Shown: one piece after another, positions 1 to 8,544 of the stretch
Numbering within the stretch: position 1 is the stretch's first letter
How the letters are laid out: each line of letters starts with the position of its first letter
Source: DASCNA01 sp036011305
Lineage (GTDB): Bacteria > Verrucomicrobiota > Lentisphaeria > Victivallales > GWF2-38-69
Assembly: GCA_036011305.1 (NCBI GenBank)
Contig: DASCNA010000235.1
Span: 1 to 20,117, forward strand
DNA length: 20,117 nt
Direction of reading: 5' to 3'
Program-made: the position numbers and the translations under genes
The notes under the pieces: model-generated
Databases searched by the model: none
What the model saw: the letters and a program-made list of their open reading frames with translations, nothing else
Told to the model about the DNA's origin: nothing

Positions 1-569
1 TGTTCAGTTCCCATTTCCTTTAAATGGTTGATTGTTTTATATATTTCTTTTTTATCAAGCAAACAGCCTTTTTTCATGGAATAGATTGCATTTGTTATAT
101 ATTTTCTATATATAATATCAGGCTCTATTATTTTAATATTGAATTTATTAAATATTTTTTTATATATTCCTGAAATATAAATACCCTCTGTCGCAAGCAA
201 GCCTATCTGCTTAACTTCTTTATAATTTTTTGATATATATTCAGCCGTAACTTCTATCATATCAATAAATGGTATATTTATCTGAGATGCAATTTCATCA
301 TAAAAATAATGTGCAGTATGACATGGCATAATAATGCAGTCTACTTTGTTTGATTCAAGCCTTTTGGCAGAGTTAAGCATTTGATTAAGTGGAGAATTTA
401 GGCCTGTTTTTATAAACTGTGTTCTATCTGGTATTTCACAATTACTGTCAATAATAATATGAATATGATCCTGATCTGAATCAGCTTTTGTCATAATTAT
501 AATTTTTTTAAATAGATCAGCAGTTGCAAGTGGCCCCATGCCGCCTAATATACCAAGCATTTTTCCCAT
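1..569 (-). CDS. Aspartate/glutamate racemase family protein (partial, 3' end beyond left edge)
   Basis: I translated this by hand; 189 codons are visible and the frame is open at the window edge. Members of the family are cofactor-independent cytosolic amino-acid racemases that use two cysteines as acid/base. Seen here: the N-terminal LGILGGMGPLAT signature (about residues 5-16), the IPDRT motif (46-50), the first catalytic-cysteine motif PCHTAH with Cys83, and GLLATEG (about 120-126). The second cysteine (usually in a GCTE motif near residue 190-195) would lie just outside the window. Family members are about 230 residues, so only the last 40 or so are missing. The start ATG at 569 has an AGGATG Shine-Dalgarno-like sequence 11 nt upstream; no other in-frame ATG precedes it. 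Asn is commoner than His after the cysteine. The motif order is that of aspartate racemase, but substrate specificity (Asp, Glu or broad) cannot be decided. It lies downstream of the chitinase on the same strand, separated from it by a terminator, so it probably has its own promoter. Confidence 0.9.
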   Translation of the reverse strand, partial: MGKMLGILGGMGPLATADLFKKIIIMTKADSDQDHIHIIIDSNCEIPDRTQFIKTGLNSPLNQMLNSAKRLESNKVDCIIMPCHTAHYFYDEIASQINIPFIDMIEVTAEYISKNYKEVKQIGLLATEGIYISGIYKKIFNKFNIKIIEPDIIYRKYITNAIYSMKKGCLLDKKEIYKTINHLKEMGTE

Positions 570-619
570 TATTTATTGTACATCCTATATAAAAATTCAA
601 ATTATTTTTATAATAAACT

Positions 620-657
620 CAAATATAAATATTAACAGCTTTTAATATTTATATTTG
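620..657. repeat. AT-rich perfect inverted repeat (16-bp arms, 6-nt loop)
   Basis: Arms at 620-635 (CAAATATAAATATTAA) and 642-657 are exact reverse complements around the loop CAGCTT, whose AGCT core is itself palindromic. It lies 51 nt upstream of the racemase start and 14 nt before the chitinase terminator. It lacks an adjoining T-run, so it is not a typical intrinsic terminator. It could be an operator for the racemase gene, an RNA leader hairpin or a cruciform-prone site; its function is unknown. Confidence 0.7.
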
Positions 658-671
658 TTCAATTTAATAGT

Positions 672-702
672 AAAAAAAACAGCCCCACCAAAAGGTGAGG
701 CT
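672..702 (-). terminator. Intrinsic terminator of the chitinase gene
   Basis: Read on the minus strand, AGCCTCACC, a TTTT loop and GGTGGGGCT form a 9-bp stem (one T-G wobble), followed by G and eight T residues. It begins 23 nt after the chitinase stop codon, so it ends that transcript before the racemase gene. Confidence 0.9.
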
Positions 703-725
703 ATTTTGATAATATATTATTTTAG

Positions 726-3700
726 CTATTCAACTAAAACTGTTGGATTATTGTAATATTCATTTACTTTGTTGGATAACCATCCACCATCGTCAGATGG
801 ATATTTTCCTACACTTGTAGTGTCGCCACCACCCCACAATATTGAGAAAACATTACTGTCTTTTGCTTTGTCCATATTGTTAGTTGACCAGTTATAGCCA
901 TTTTCCAGTAGATATTTACCTGTTGTTGCAGCAGCACTGTTATAAATGCCTGGAAGTGCAATGCTTGTAATATATGATTTTACATTGCTTAAATCAGGTT
1001 GCAATTTAGTATCTCCAAAGAAATAATTTGGTGCAGTTGCAGCATGATTTTCTCTAGTATCGATACCACCTTCTATTTGTAAATGGCCTCCTGGTATTTG
1101 CCATAGCATTACCGGAACGTTTCCAAGATCTCTACTTATTAGCCTTGCATAAGTCAAATAGTTGTCCCAGTCTCTGGCGTTAAAGAAATACCCAATTCCT
1201 ACTTCTCCAATAGAGTCTCTCTCATATTTATCAAAGGCAACGAAATCAGGTTTATATTTTCCTGTATACACTTCAAGATTATTCCAAAGTGTACTTGTTG
1301 GACCTGCTACTAATTGCTGGATGTCAGTTTCTGAATAATTGTTATGTACCCAGTTTGCCGAATTACCAGACCAAATATTTTCCTGCCATCCAAAAGTAAC
1401 ATCAGGGCTGTAAGTTTTAATTACCCAGTTAGTAGCCTGGATCCAGCCTTTAAAGTCATTATTGAATTGCGGTATTGATGGTACAGGTTCTTCAGACAAT
1501 ATTGGATATATATTAGTAGTAACATGCTCTTCCCATGGCACTTTAACATCCCAATCAGACCATTTACCTATGCGCATTTTTGCAAATATTTCCATTGTTG
1601 TTAATTGTTCACCATTATATTCAAACTTGTCATTAACAAAATGATGTGCTTTGTATAATGCTTCCTGTACTTTTATAGGTGTTGCATCAATTGCAGTCCA
1701 TAAATTTTGCTGTTGTACCATTCCAAGAAGGTCAGCATTTAGAACAATAGAACCTGGATAAGGGTTTTCTGCAGTTTTATAAGACTGCATGATTTTTGTG
1801 GTGTTCATCAAATTAATGAAATGTTTTGTAAGATTATCATAAATATGTAAATCTTCAAAGTTCGTACCACCACTCATTTCAGCAGTATAAACTACCATCA
1901 CTGGTCTTACTCTCATTCCGTATTTACCTGTTAAAGATTCACACATTTTTGCAGTATTATGTGTATATATTGGGTATTTTATAGTACCTCTATCACCATT
2001 GCCGCCGTCACCTGCATATTTGAATACAGCATCAACTGGCCTTCCTTCATGATGGCTCTCTATAGTTCTTGTGACTGCCCCCATTGCAATATAATTAGGC
2101 CATCCTCTTACAGAAGCTGATGAATCGTCACCTTTCAGTTTTATAAGAACTGTGCTGAAAACAGAAGCTGAATTTCCTGCTAAATCTTTAGCCGTAACAT
2201 TAATAGTGTGGCTACCGAATTTTGTTGGTGTCCAGTTTACATTTTGAACATTAAATGTTTGACCGTCTACAGTGATAGTAACAGAGTCTAGGTCTCCATC
2301 TGCATCAGAAACTTCGACTATAATGTTTACCTGAGCAAGAGTTTCCTGTTCTATCGTAGCTCCATTATAAGGAGTTGTAATACTTACATCAGGCGCAGAT
2401 CCGTTACTTCCGCCATCTTCTTCAATTGTTATGCTGATAGTTTCAGTCGTTGTAGCACCTTCATTATCAATAGCTGTTCCTGTTATTGCATATGTGCCAA
2501 AAGCTGAAGGAGTCCAGTCTGCACTGTCGGAATTAAAAGTTTGGTTATCAACTTTTATGGTTGATGATGCGATTGTTCCATCTTCATCGGTTGCAGAAAT
2601 CGCAATATTTATTGATGAAAGTGTGCTTTGTTTGATTACATCTCCATCTGAAGGAGCTGTGAATGCTACTGTAGGAACTACATTATCATCATTTCCTCCA
2701 CCTTGGCCATTAAAAGTAACATTTCTTACTAAAGTGTTTGGATTTGGAGTTGTACCATTTGTGCTGAAACCGAAATCAAAAGTGATTGAGCTTCCTGCAT
2801 TAACTACTTTGGCACCTTCCCATGTTTGGTTAATATAAGTAAAATGTTCGCCATTTTGTGATTCTTTTATTGTATTTCCTGGAGTATTGATTGCATATTG
2901 AGAATCAAATTCAAGCTTCCAGCCATCTATTGTTTCAGAGCCATTATTGGTAACAGTTATCCGGAATGTATTCCACCATGGTGAAAGGTTTCCTGGAGTA
3001 ACAACTATTGCAACATCTCCTGTGTTGCCGCCATTTTTATTAACTGTTACAGTAATTATTCCTTGCTCGATATCATTTACGGTATAGGTAAAAGTATCAG
3101 TTCCATAATTGTTAGCATTAGCGGAGTAAACTACTTTATTATTTTGAATAACAGCTGTACCTATGGATGGATTACCGATAGCTGTAATTTGTAGGTTGCT
3201 TCCAGTATCATTTGAAAGAGCATTAATGGTTACTGTTTCTCCCTGATCTACAGTTGCAGCATCATTATTAACAACTATTGGATCATTTGCTTTTTCTTTA
3301 ATTTCAATGCTTATTTCTTTTTCAACAGCAGCACCTTTATCATCAGTTGCAGTAGCTTTAAGTGTAAATATGCCAAACTGTGAAGGAGTCCAGTTTATAC
3401 TAGTTCCATCATAAATTTTATCCTCTACAGTGATGTTAGATGAAGTAATAGTTCCATCTTCATCAGTTGCAGTGATTTGAATTGTAACTGGAGATAGCGT
3501 TTTCTGAATAATTACATCACCGTCAGCAGGGCTAGTAAAATTAACAACAGGGTTACTATTTGTATTACCGTCTTTTACAGTAATATTAATTGAAGTTTCT
3601 GCTAATCTACCTTCGTTGTCTGTTGCTTTAGCTATAATTGTAAAATCACCAAATTTAGAAGGAGTCCAGTTAGCTGTTAATGCATTAAAACTCTGATCGT

Positions 3701-6700
3701 CAACTTCTATTGAAGTAGATACTATTTCTCCATCAGAGTCAGTTGCTGTCATTGTGATACTTATTGGAGATAATGTTGTTTGAGTTATAATTTCATTCGC
3801 TTCGGGAGAAGTTATTACTACAGTTGGAGCTTTATTATCATCATTATTAAATACTCTGTTTAAAGCATCAACTAAAGGAGTTTTAATATCAGATGTGTAT
3901 GGGAGTTTATTGCCATATGTTTGTTCTATCGGACCAACATCCCAGTCACCGAAAACCTGCCAGATAATAACTCCACCAAGATTCTTGTCATTTACATAGT
4001 TAGCTTTTAGTTCGACAGATTCAACATTATCATAACTGAGGAAATATTTTCCATTTGTCTTATATGGAACTTTTGCTTTATCATCCCAATGATAAGTCCA
4101 TTCAGTTGTGTTTTTCATTATAAAGTCGTAGTTTGGTGTTCCGTCCCAGACATTTATTTCCCAGTTGTCATAATCTGCAGCTGTAGTTATTTGACCGTCA
4201 GGCTGTAAAAATTTAGACTGTTTTATTGTCGGAGCTCCTAGCTGCCCAGTTCCTGAAGTGATGACTCCTCTTCCATAAAACGCAACACCCATATTAATTT
4301 TTTCAGGTTTAACTCCTGCAGTTTCTGTAAGATATTTATATGTATTATCCCAGGATAGTTCTCCCTGGTCAGCATACAATGGTGAATTATGACCAGCATT
4401 GTCAGACCAGCCACCGTTAATATCATATGACATTATATTATAAAAGTTCATATAATTGTCTAATTTGCTCCACTCGAAACCAGCAAGCTTATTTGGTGCA
4501 CAACTGAATGCCGCAGTTAAAGTCTTGTCAGGACCTATAGCCTCTCTGATTTCTTTCATCAGGGTAGTGAAGTTTGTATAATCTTCATTCGAACCTGTGA
4601 AGTTCATTCCAGCAAATGGTCCTGGGTATTCCCAGTCAATATCGATACCGGCAAAACCCATATTTATCAATCTCTTACAATCATCAATAAATTTCTGACG
4701 TTTCACAGGATCTTTTGCCATTTCAGGGAAATGTCTGCACATACTCCAGCCACCAATTGAAGCCATTAGTTTTACATTATTTTCCTGACAAAGTTCTATT
4801 AATCCTTTTGCTCCGTTTTCTTTTTTAAGAGGAATAGGCATTTTTCCTCTTAAACCGGTTTTTGTGTTATACCAGCCCATTGGATCTGATACGTATCCAG
4901 CTTCAGTAGCAGCTGCATTAAATTCCCATATTGGGGCAAGTTCTCCATAAAGAAGATAATAGTCAAAACTGCTGTAAATATCTCCATATAGCAGTTCTCC
5001 AGGTTCCTGAACAGTTCCAGGTTGATATATTGATTTATTTCTCAGGTCACCACTGTGCAATGAACCGTCTTTGGCTACTCCGAAGAATGAAAAGTTTAGC
5101 ATAGTATATTTAGAGTAATCAACATTGAGCTGATTACATGTACCCTGAGCAGGAAATCCATTTGCCTGAGCTTTCCATGCATCCCATTGCGTAAAATATG
5201 CTATAATTTCTTTATCGCCTGTAGGTTGAATATCTTTTTTCTTTATCGTAATAATAATTGTAGCAGTACCAATTGCTCCTTCATTATCAGTCGCTTCTGC
5301 ATTAATAGTATGAGTTGCAAATTTTGATGGAGTCCAATTAGCTGTTCCCTGATTAAATGTCTGTTCATCAACTGTTATTTTTCTAGAGACAATTGTTCCA
5401 TCATTGTCGATTGCTTCAATAACAATGTTAATAGGAGATAAAGTTTCCTGTTCGATTACAGCACCATTTTGATGAGATGTAATAGTAACAGTCGGTTTTT
5501 CATTTACATCAGGAATTTGATTAACTGTTACAGTTATATTTCCTTGTTCTGTATTATTGATAGTATAGGTAAATGTATCTGTTCCAGTGCTATTAGAGCT
5601 AGCTGTATATTCTACTTTATTATCTTTTATAACTGCAGTTCCAAGTGCAGGAGTACCAATATTTGTGATGAGTAAGTTATTTCCTGTATCGTTAGCTAGA
5701 GCATCAATTACTATTAAATTTCCTTGAGTCACTGTAGCAGTATCATCATTTATAATGATTGGATCAGACGGTTTTTCTTGAATTTCTATACTTATCTCTT
5801 TTTCTATCGTTGCACCTTTATCATCAGTAGCTGATGCTTTAATTATAAATATGCCAAACTTAGTAGGAACCCAGTTGGCATTGGTTCCATTAAAAGTTTG
5901 ATTATCTACAATTATATTTGATGATGAAATTGTACCGTCTTCATCAGTTGCAGTAATTTGAATGTTAACATAAGATAATGTTTCCTGAATAATTACATCA
6001 CCATCTTTAGGTGTCTTAAAATTTACAACAGGATTTACGTTAGGTTTATCTTCTTTCACTGTAACATTAATTGATGTTTGGGAAGATTTTCCTTTATCGT
6101 CTGTGGCTGTTGCAATAATTGTGAAATCTCCAAATTTAGAAGGAGTCCAGTTTGCAGTAGCTGTATCATAACTCTGGCTATCAACGTCAATCGATGTACT
6201 TGTAATAGAACCATCCTGATCAGTTGCTGTAATTGATATAGTTATTGGAGAAAGTGTTTTTTGTGTGATAACATCATTGTTTTTTGGAGAAGTTATGTTT
6301 ATTTCAGGTGCTGTGTTAGGATCAGGATTATCAAGTTCTAAAACTTCAGCAACAGTTTTTCCTGTTTCCCATGGATAATGTGTATAACCTGCAGAAAGTT
6401 CTCCGTTTTTGATTTCTAAAGCATCCCAGTCTACACTCCAGTTCATGAAACCGGCTATTTCTGCATTTTCTGAAATCATTTGATTCCATGCATTCTTAAT
6501 TTCAGTTGAAGTTACTGTATATAATCCGTTTCCACCTGAAGCCCCATCTGTAGCCGGGATACCTAAAGCAAATTTTTCTTTAGGTATGAACACTCCTTTA
6601 TTTCCATTTGCATTATAACCTTCAGTTGTGGTTGCACCCCATGCTATCGCTGCAATAAATTTATCCATCCCATTACCTGGTGTAACTTTATTACCATTGG

Positions 6701-8366
6701 AGTCTGTTACCCCATTTGCTGAACCCTGATTATAAGTTTGAGGCCAGATATAGGAAAAATTATCTAAGTTGATTTTATTAATTAAATCTATATAAAAACT
6801 ATTTGGAATTTGGTGATCAGGTCCGTAAGTATAAGGTATTATATAAGGCCATTCAGGAGCTGCTGTTAGCCAAAAATCCATTCCTTTATTTCTATAATTA
6901 TCTACAATCTCTTTTATTGCATCACCGAATATGTCAGTATTAATTTGACCTCTGTTAATTAATGAAGCTTCAATGTCAATATCCAGCCCTTCAAATCCAT
7001 ATTCATCAATTAATGCTGAAACCTGAGTTTTGAATTTAGCTGCATCTGCTGTTGATTGCATTACTAGATCAAATTCAGCTCCTCCTAGAGAAACTAATAC
7101 TTTTCTACCTTGAGCTTTTGTCTTTGAAATATACTCTTTTACTTTTGTTTTTGAAAAGGCTGAATCAGTATTATCACTTAGGTCACCAAGAGCTAATTCA
7201 AAATTACCGTCTTTAGTTACTATAAAAGCTGTAATTATGACATTGTATGATGGATCAATTTTATCCATTTCAATGCCTTGTGATTCAATTATTTTTCCAT
7301 TAGTAGGATAAGATTGATTTCCTCCCCAGGCACACCAGTATGTAGCATTAACTTTATTAAATACTGCTTTTTCTTTTACATTAACAGTTATGAGCCCAAC
7401 AGCGGTTAATCCTGAAGTATTTGCTATTGTATAATTAAAGGTATCAGTACCTTTATATCCTTTAGTAGGTGTATATTTAATTTTTCCACTTTCTATTACA
7501 GCAGTACCATTTTGTGGAGTTGTTAAAGATTTTAGTATGATTGTTTCGTTTTGTGGGTCACTGTCATTTGATAATACATCTATAGTAACAGGTGTATCGA
7601 TATTTGTTGATGCAGTATCATTAGTTGCAACCGGAGGTTTTGGTTCCTGGTCTTTTTCTTTAATTGTAACTGTAATGGAACTTGTACCTTTTGCTCCATC
7701 GTTATCAATAGCTTCTGCATTTATAGTATAAGTACCGAAAGAAGATGGAGTCCATGATGCTTTATCACCATTGTATGTTTGTCCCTCTACCTGAATAGAT
7801 GCTGATGAAATTGTACCGTCTTCATCAGTAGCATTTATTTCTATATCTATAGGAAATAAAGTTTTTTGTGTAAAAGTTTGATTATCGGAAGGTTTGATGA
7901 AATTGACTATTGGCGTTTTATTTGACGGTTCAGGCCCCTGGCCGTTAAATTTTACAGAAGTAGGAAGAGGTAACGTTGTTATATCTTTACCATTCGGACT
8001 AAAGCCAAAACTTAAAGTCAAAGTATTACCAGGATCTATAATTTTTGCGCTATTCCAATTTCCATTAACGAAAACATGATGATTTCCGTCACTTGATTCT
8101 TTTACAGCAGTGCCTGGTGTGCCAACATCATACGGAAAGTCAAATTCAAGTTTCCAGCCGTCAATAGGCTGAGATCCCTGATTTGTTACATCAATTATTA
8201 GGTTCCCCCACCAGTTTCCTCCTGTAATCTTTGTTTCAAGTTTTACATCTTCAGCTATTGCTGCTGATGCAATAATTGTATTGAATATTATGGAAAGAAA
8301 TAAAATTAAAATGTACTTTATCTTACATTTCATTTTAAAAACGGTCAAGAGTTGAGCTGATTTCAT
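726..8366 (-). CDS. Giant secreted multimodular chitinase: two GH18 domains, two CBM2-like modules, unknown C-terminal domain
   Basis: A 2546-residue exported polysaccharide-degrading protein. Domains in order: signal peptide 1-39 (hydrophobic core about 18-35, ASA/AIA cleavage region); CBM2-like 40-145 (NWWGN, DGWKLEF); Ig-like 150-237; cadherin-like 246-333; GH18 no. 1 335-678; Ig-like 686-772 and 778-866; cadherin-like 869-950; Ig-like 957-1044; GH18 no. 2 1052-1506; Ig-like 1513-1599 and 1605-1691; cadherin-like 1696-1776; CBM2-like 1783-1889; Ig-like 1897-1983 and 1991-2078; unrecognised domain 2084-2546. GH18 no. 1 has SLGG (426-429), LDIDIE with catalytic Glu466, PQTYNQ and MNWSVDWD, as in bacterial subfamily-B (ChiD-like) chitinases. 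GH18 no. 2 has SIGGW (1203-1207), IDIDWE with Glu1246, MSYD, FYGRG, an inserted domain and a terminal IIWQ, as in subfamily A. Both acid residues are intact, so both domains should be active. GH18 enzymes cleave beta-1,4-GlcNAc links with retention. The start at 8366 is supported by AAGGAAGGG about 9 nt upstream; Met12 has no such site. The protein has no sortase signal or obvious type IX tail. CBM2 modules bind chitin or cellulose. Confidence 0.93.
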   Translation of the reverse strand: MKSAQLLTVFKMKCKIKYILILFLSIIFNTIIASAAIAEDVKLETKITGGNWWGNLIIDVTNQGSQPIDGWKLEFDFPYDVGTPGTAVKESSDGNHHVFVNGNWNSAKIIDPGNTLTLSFGFSPNGKDITTLPLPTSVKFNGQGPEPSNKTPIVNFIKPSDNQTFTQKTLFPIDIEINATDEDGTISSASIQVEGQTYNGDKASWTPSSFGTYTINAEAIDNDGAKGTSSITVTIKEKDQEPKPPVATNDTASTNIDTPVTIDVLSNDSDPQNETIILKSLTTPQNGTAVIESGKIKYTPTKGYKGTDTFNYTIANTSGLTAVGLITVNVKEKAVFNKVNATYWCAWGGNQSYPTNGKIIESQGIEMDKIDPSYNVIITAFIVTKDGNFELALGDLSDNTDSAFSKTKVKEYISKTKAQGRKVLVSLGGAEFDLVMQSTADAAKFKTQVSALIDEYGFEGLDIDIEASLINRGQINTDIFGDAIKEIVDNYRNKGMDFWLTAAPEWPYIIPYTYGPDHQIPNSFYIDLINKINLDNFSYIWPQTYNQGSANGVTDSNGNKVTPGNGMDKFIAAIAWGATTTEGYNANGNKGVFIPKEKFALGIPATDGASGGNGLYTVTSTEIKNAWNQMISENAEIAGFMNWSVDWDALEIKNGELSAGYTHYPWETGKTVAEVLELDNPDPNTAPEINITSPKNNDVITQKTLSPITISITATDQDGSITSTSIDVDSQSYDTATANWTPSKFGDFTIIATATDDKGKSSQTSINVTVKEDKPNVNPVVNFKTPKDGDVIIQETLSYVNIQITATDEDGTISSSNIIVDNQTFNGTNANWVPTKFGIFIIKASATDDKGATIEKEISIEIQEKPSDPIIINDDTATVTQGNLIVIDALANDTGNNLLITNIGTPALGTAVIKDNKVEYTASSNSTGTDTFTYTINNTEQGNITVTVNQIPDVNEKPTVTITSHQNGAVIEQETLSPINIVIEAIDNDGTIVSRKITVDEQTFNQGTANWTPSKFATHTINAEATDNEGAIGTATIIITIKKKDIQPTGDKEIIAYFTQWDAWKAQANGFPAQGTCNQLNVDYSKYTMLNFSFFGVAKDGSLHSGDLRNKSIYQPGTVQEPGELLYGDIYSSFDYYLLYGELAPIWEFNAAATEAGYVSDPMGWYNTKTGLRGKMPIPLKKENGAKGLIELCQENNVKLMASIGGWSMCRHFPEMAKDPVKRQKFIDDCKRLINMGFAGIDIDWEYPGPFAGMNFTGSNEDYTNFTTLMKEIREAIGPDKTLTAAFSCAPNKLAGFEWSKLDNYMNFYNIMSYDINGGWSDNAGHNSPLYADQGELSWDNTYKYLTETAGVKPEKINMGVAFYGRGVITSGTGQLGAPTIKQSKFLQPDGQITTAADYDNWEINVWDGTPNYDFIMKNTTEWTYHWDDKAKVPYKTNGKYFLSYDNVESVELKANYVNDKNLGGVIIWQVFGDWDVGPIEQTYGNKLPYTSDIKTPLVDALNRVFNNDDNKAPTVVITSPEANEIITQTTLSPISITMTATDSDGEIVSTSIEVDDQSFNALTANWTPSKFGDFTIIAKATDNEGRLAETSINITVKDGNTNSNPVVNFTSPADGDVIIQKTLSPVTIQITATDEDGTITSSNITVEDKIYDGTSINWTPSQFGIFTLKATATDDKGAAVEKEISIEIKEKANDPIVVNNDAATVDQGETVTINALSNDTGSNLQITAIGNPSIGTAVIQNNKVVYSANANNYGTDTFTYTVNDIEQGIITVTVNKNGGNTGDVAIVVTPGNLSPWWNTFRITVTNNGSETIDGWKLEFDSQYAINTPGNTIKESQNGEHFTYINQTWEGAKVVNAGSSITFDFGFSTNGTTPNPNTLVRNVTFNGQGGGNDDNVVPTVAFTAPSDGDVIKQSTLSSINIAISATDEDGTIASSTIKVDNQTFNSDSADWTPSAFGTYAITGTAIDNEGATTTETISITIEEDGGSNGSAPDVSITTPYNGATIEQETLAQVNIIVEVSDADGDLDSVTITVDGQTFNVQNVNWTPTKFGSHTINVTAKDLAGNSASVFSTVLIKLKGDDSSASVRGWPNYIAMGAVTRTIESHHEGRPVDAVFKYAGDGGNGDRGTIKYPIYTHNTAKMCESLTGKYGMRVRPVMVVYTAEMSGGTNFEDLHIYDNLTKHFINLMNTTKIMQSYKTAENPYPGSIVLNADLLGMVQQQNLWTAIDATPIKVQEALYKAHHFVNDKFEYNGEQLTTMEIFAKMRIGKWSDWDVKVPWEEHVTTNIYPILSEEPVPSIPQFNNDFKGWIQATNWVIKTYSPDVTFGWQENIWSGNSANWVHNNYSETDIQQLVAGPTSTLWNNLEVYTGKYKPDFVAFDKYERDSIGEVGIGYFFNARDWDNYLTYARLISRDLGNVPVMLWQIPGGHLQIEGGIDTRENHAATAPNYFFGDTKLQPDLSNVKSYITSIALPGIYNSAAATTGKYLLENGYNWSTNNMDKAKDSNVFSILWGGGDTTSVGKYPSDDGGWLSNKVNEYYNNPTVLVE
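729..2117 (-). other. C-terminal unrecognised domain of the giant chitinase (residues 2084-2546)
   Basis: About 460 residues after the last Ig-like spacer match no family I can name. The segment is rich in Trp and Tyr and has glycosidase-like patches: SIVLNADLLGM (about 2206-2216), FGWQENIWSG (about 2325-2334), DFVAFDKYERD (about 2374-2384) and PVMLWQIPGGHL (about 2418-2429). Hydrophobic strands ending in Asp or Glu at roughly even spacing suggest a (beta/alpha)8 barrel, with Glu2329 and Asp2379 or Glu2382 as possible catalytic carboxylates. The enzyme class is inference. It could also be a large binding domain. Confidence 0.6.
3039..3830 (-). repeat. Internal duplication copy B: Ig-Ig-cadherin block after GH18 no. 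2
   Basis: Residues 1513-1776 of the chitinase align almost without gaps with residues 686-950 (copy A at 5517-6311). Shared stretches include TANWTPSKFGDFTII, NPVVNF, DGDVIIQ, ITATDEDGTI, EKEISIEI and GTDTFTYT. By eye the two copies agree at more than half of positions, far more than with the other Ig-like domains of the protein. This points to duplication of a three-domain spacer as a unit. Confidence 0.85.
5517..6311 (-). repeat. Internal duplication copy A: Ig-Ig-cadherin block after GH18 no. 1
   Basis: Residues 686-950 of the chitinase, the counterpart of copy B at 3039-3830. Each copy directly follows one of the two GH18 domains. The flanking GH18 domains are not copies of each other, so the spacer, not the catalytic unit, was duplicated. 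Confidence 0.85.
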
Positions 8367-8440
8367 AACATCTTCCCTTCCTTATTTGTTTATTGATAAT
8401 ATTTGTTATTAACCAAAGAGTTAAATACAATGTTGCTAGT

Positions 8441-8456
8441 AGCATTAATTATGCCA
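8441..8456 (-). promoter_or_regulatory. Sigma-54-like promoter element facing the chitinase gene
   Basis: Read on the minus strand the site is TGGCAT-AATTA-ATGCT. It keeps the GG and GC dinucleotides of the -24/-12 consensus (TGGCAC-N5-TTGCW) at exactly the right distance, with two other mismatches. It lies 75 nt upstream of the chitinase start, leaving room for a leader of roughly 60 nt. I cannot show that this organism has RpoN, and a site of this length may occur by chance in AT-rich DNA. Confidence 0.35.
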
Positions 8457-8544
8457 TAAACAGGGAAATGTAATGAAGTTTATTTTTTGAACCTGATGCT
8501 TAAATTGGCTAATTTATTATTAGTTAACTGATTAGAAACAAACT

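Noticed and set aside
2431..2838. Plus-strand open frame of 135 codons within the chitinase region
   Set aside because: It is antisense to the clearly coding Ig-like and CBM2 domains, has no ribosome site and its translation is the low-complexity mirror of the spacer repeats.
3000..8000. CRISPR-like periodic repeats on the plus strand (recurring GGAGTCCAGTT and TCATCAGTTGC segments)
   Set aside because: They lie at about 270-nt or irregular spacing, are diverged, and encode the NWTPSKFG and ATDEDG motifs of the Ig-like domains; they are protein repeats.
8300..8333. Alternative chitinase start at Met12
   Set aside because: It would give a tidy signal peptide but has no Shine-Dalgarno sequence, whereas the upstream ATG at 8366 has AAGGAAGGG at good spacing.
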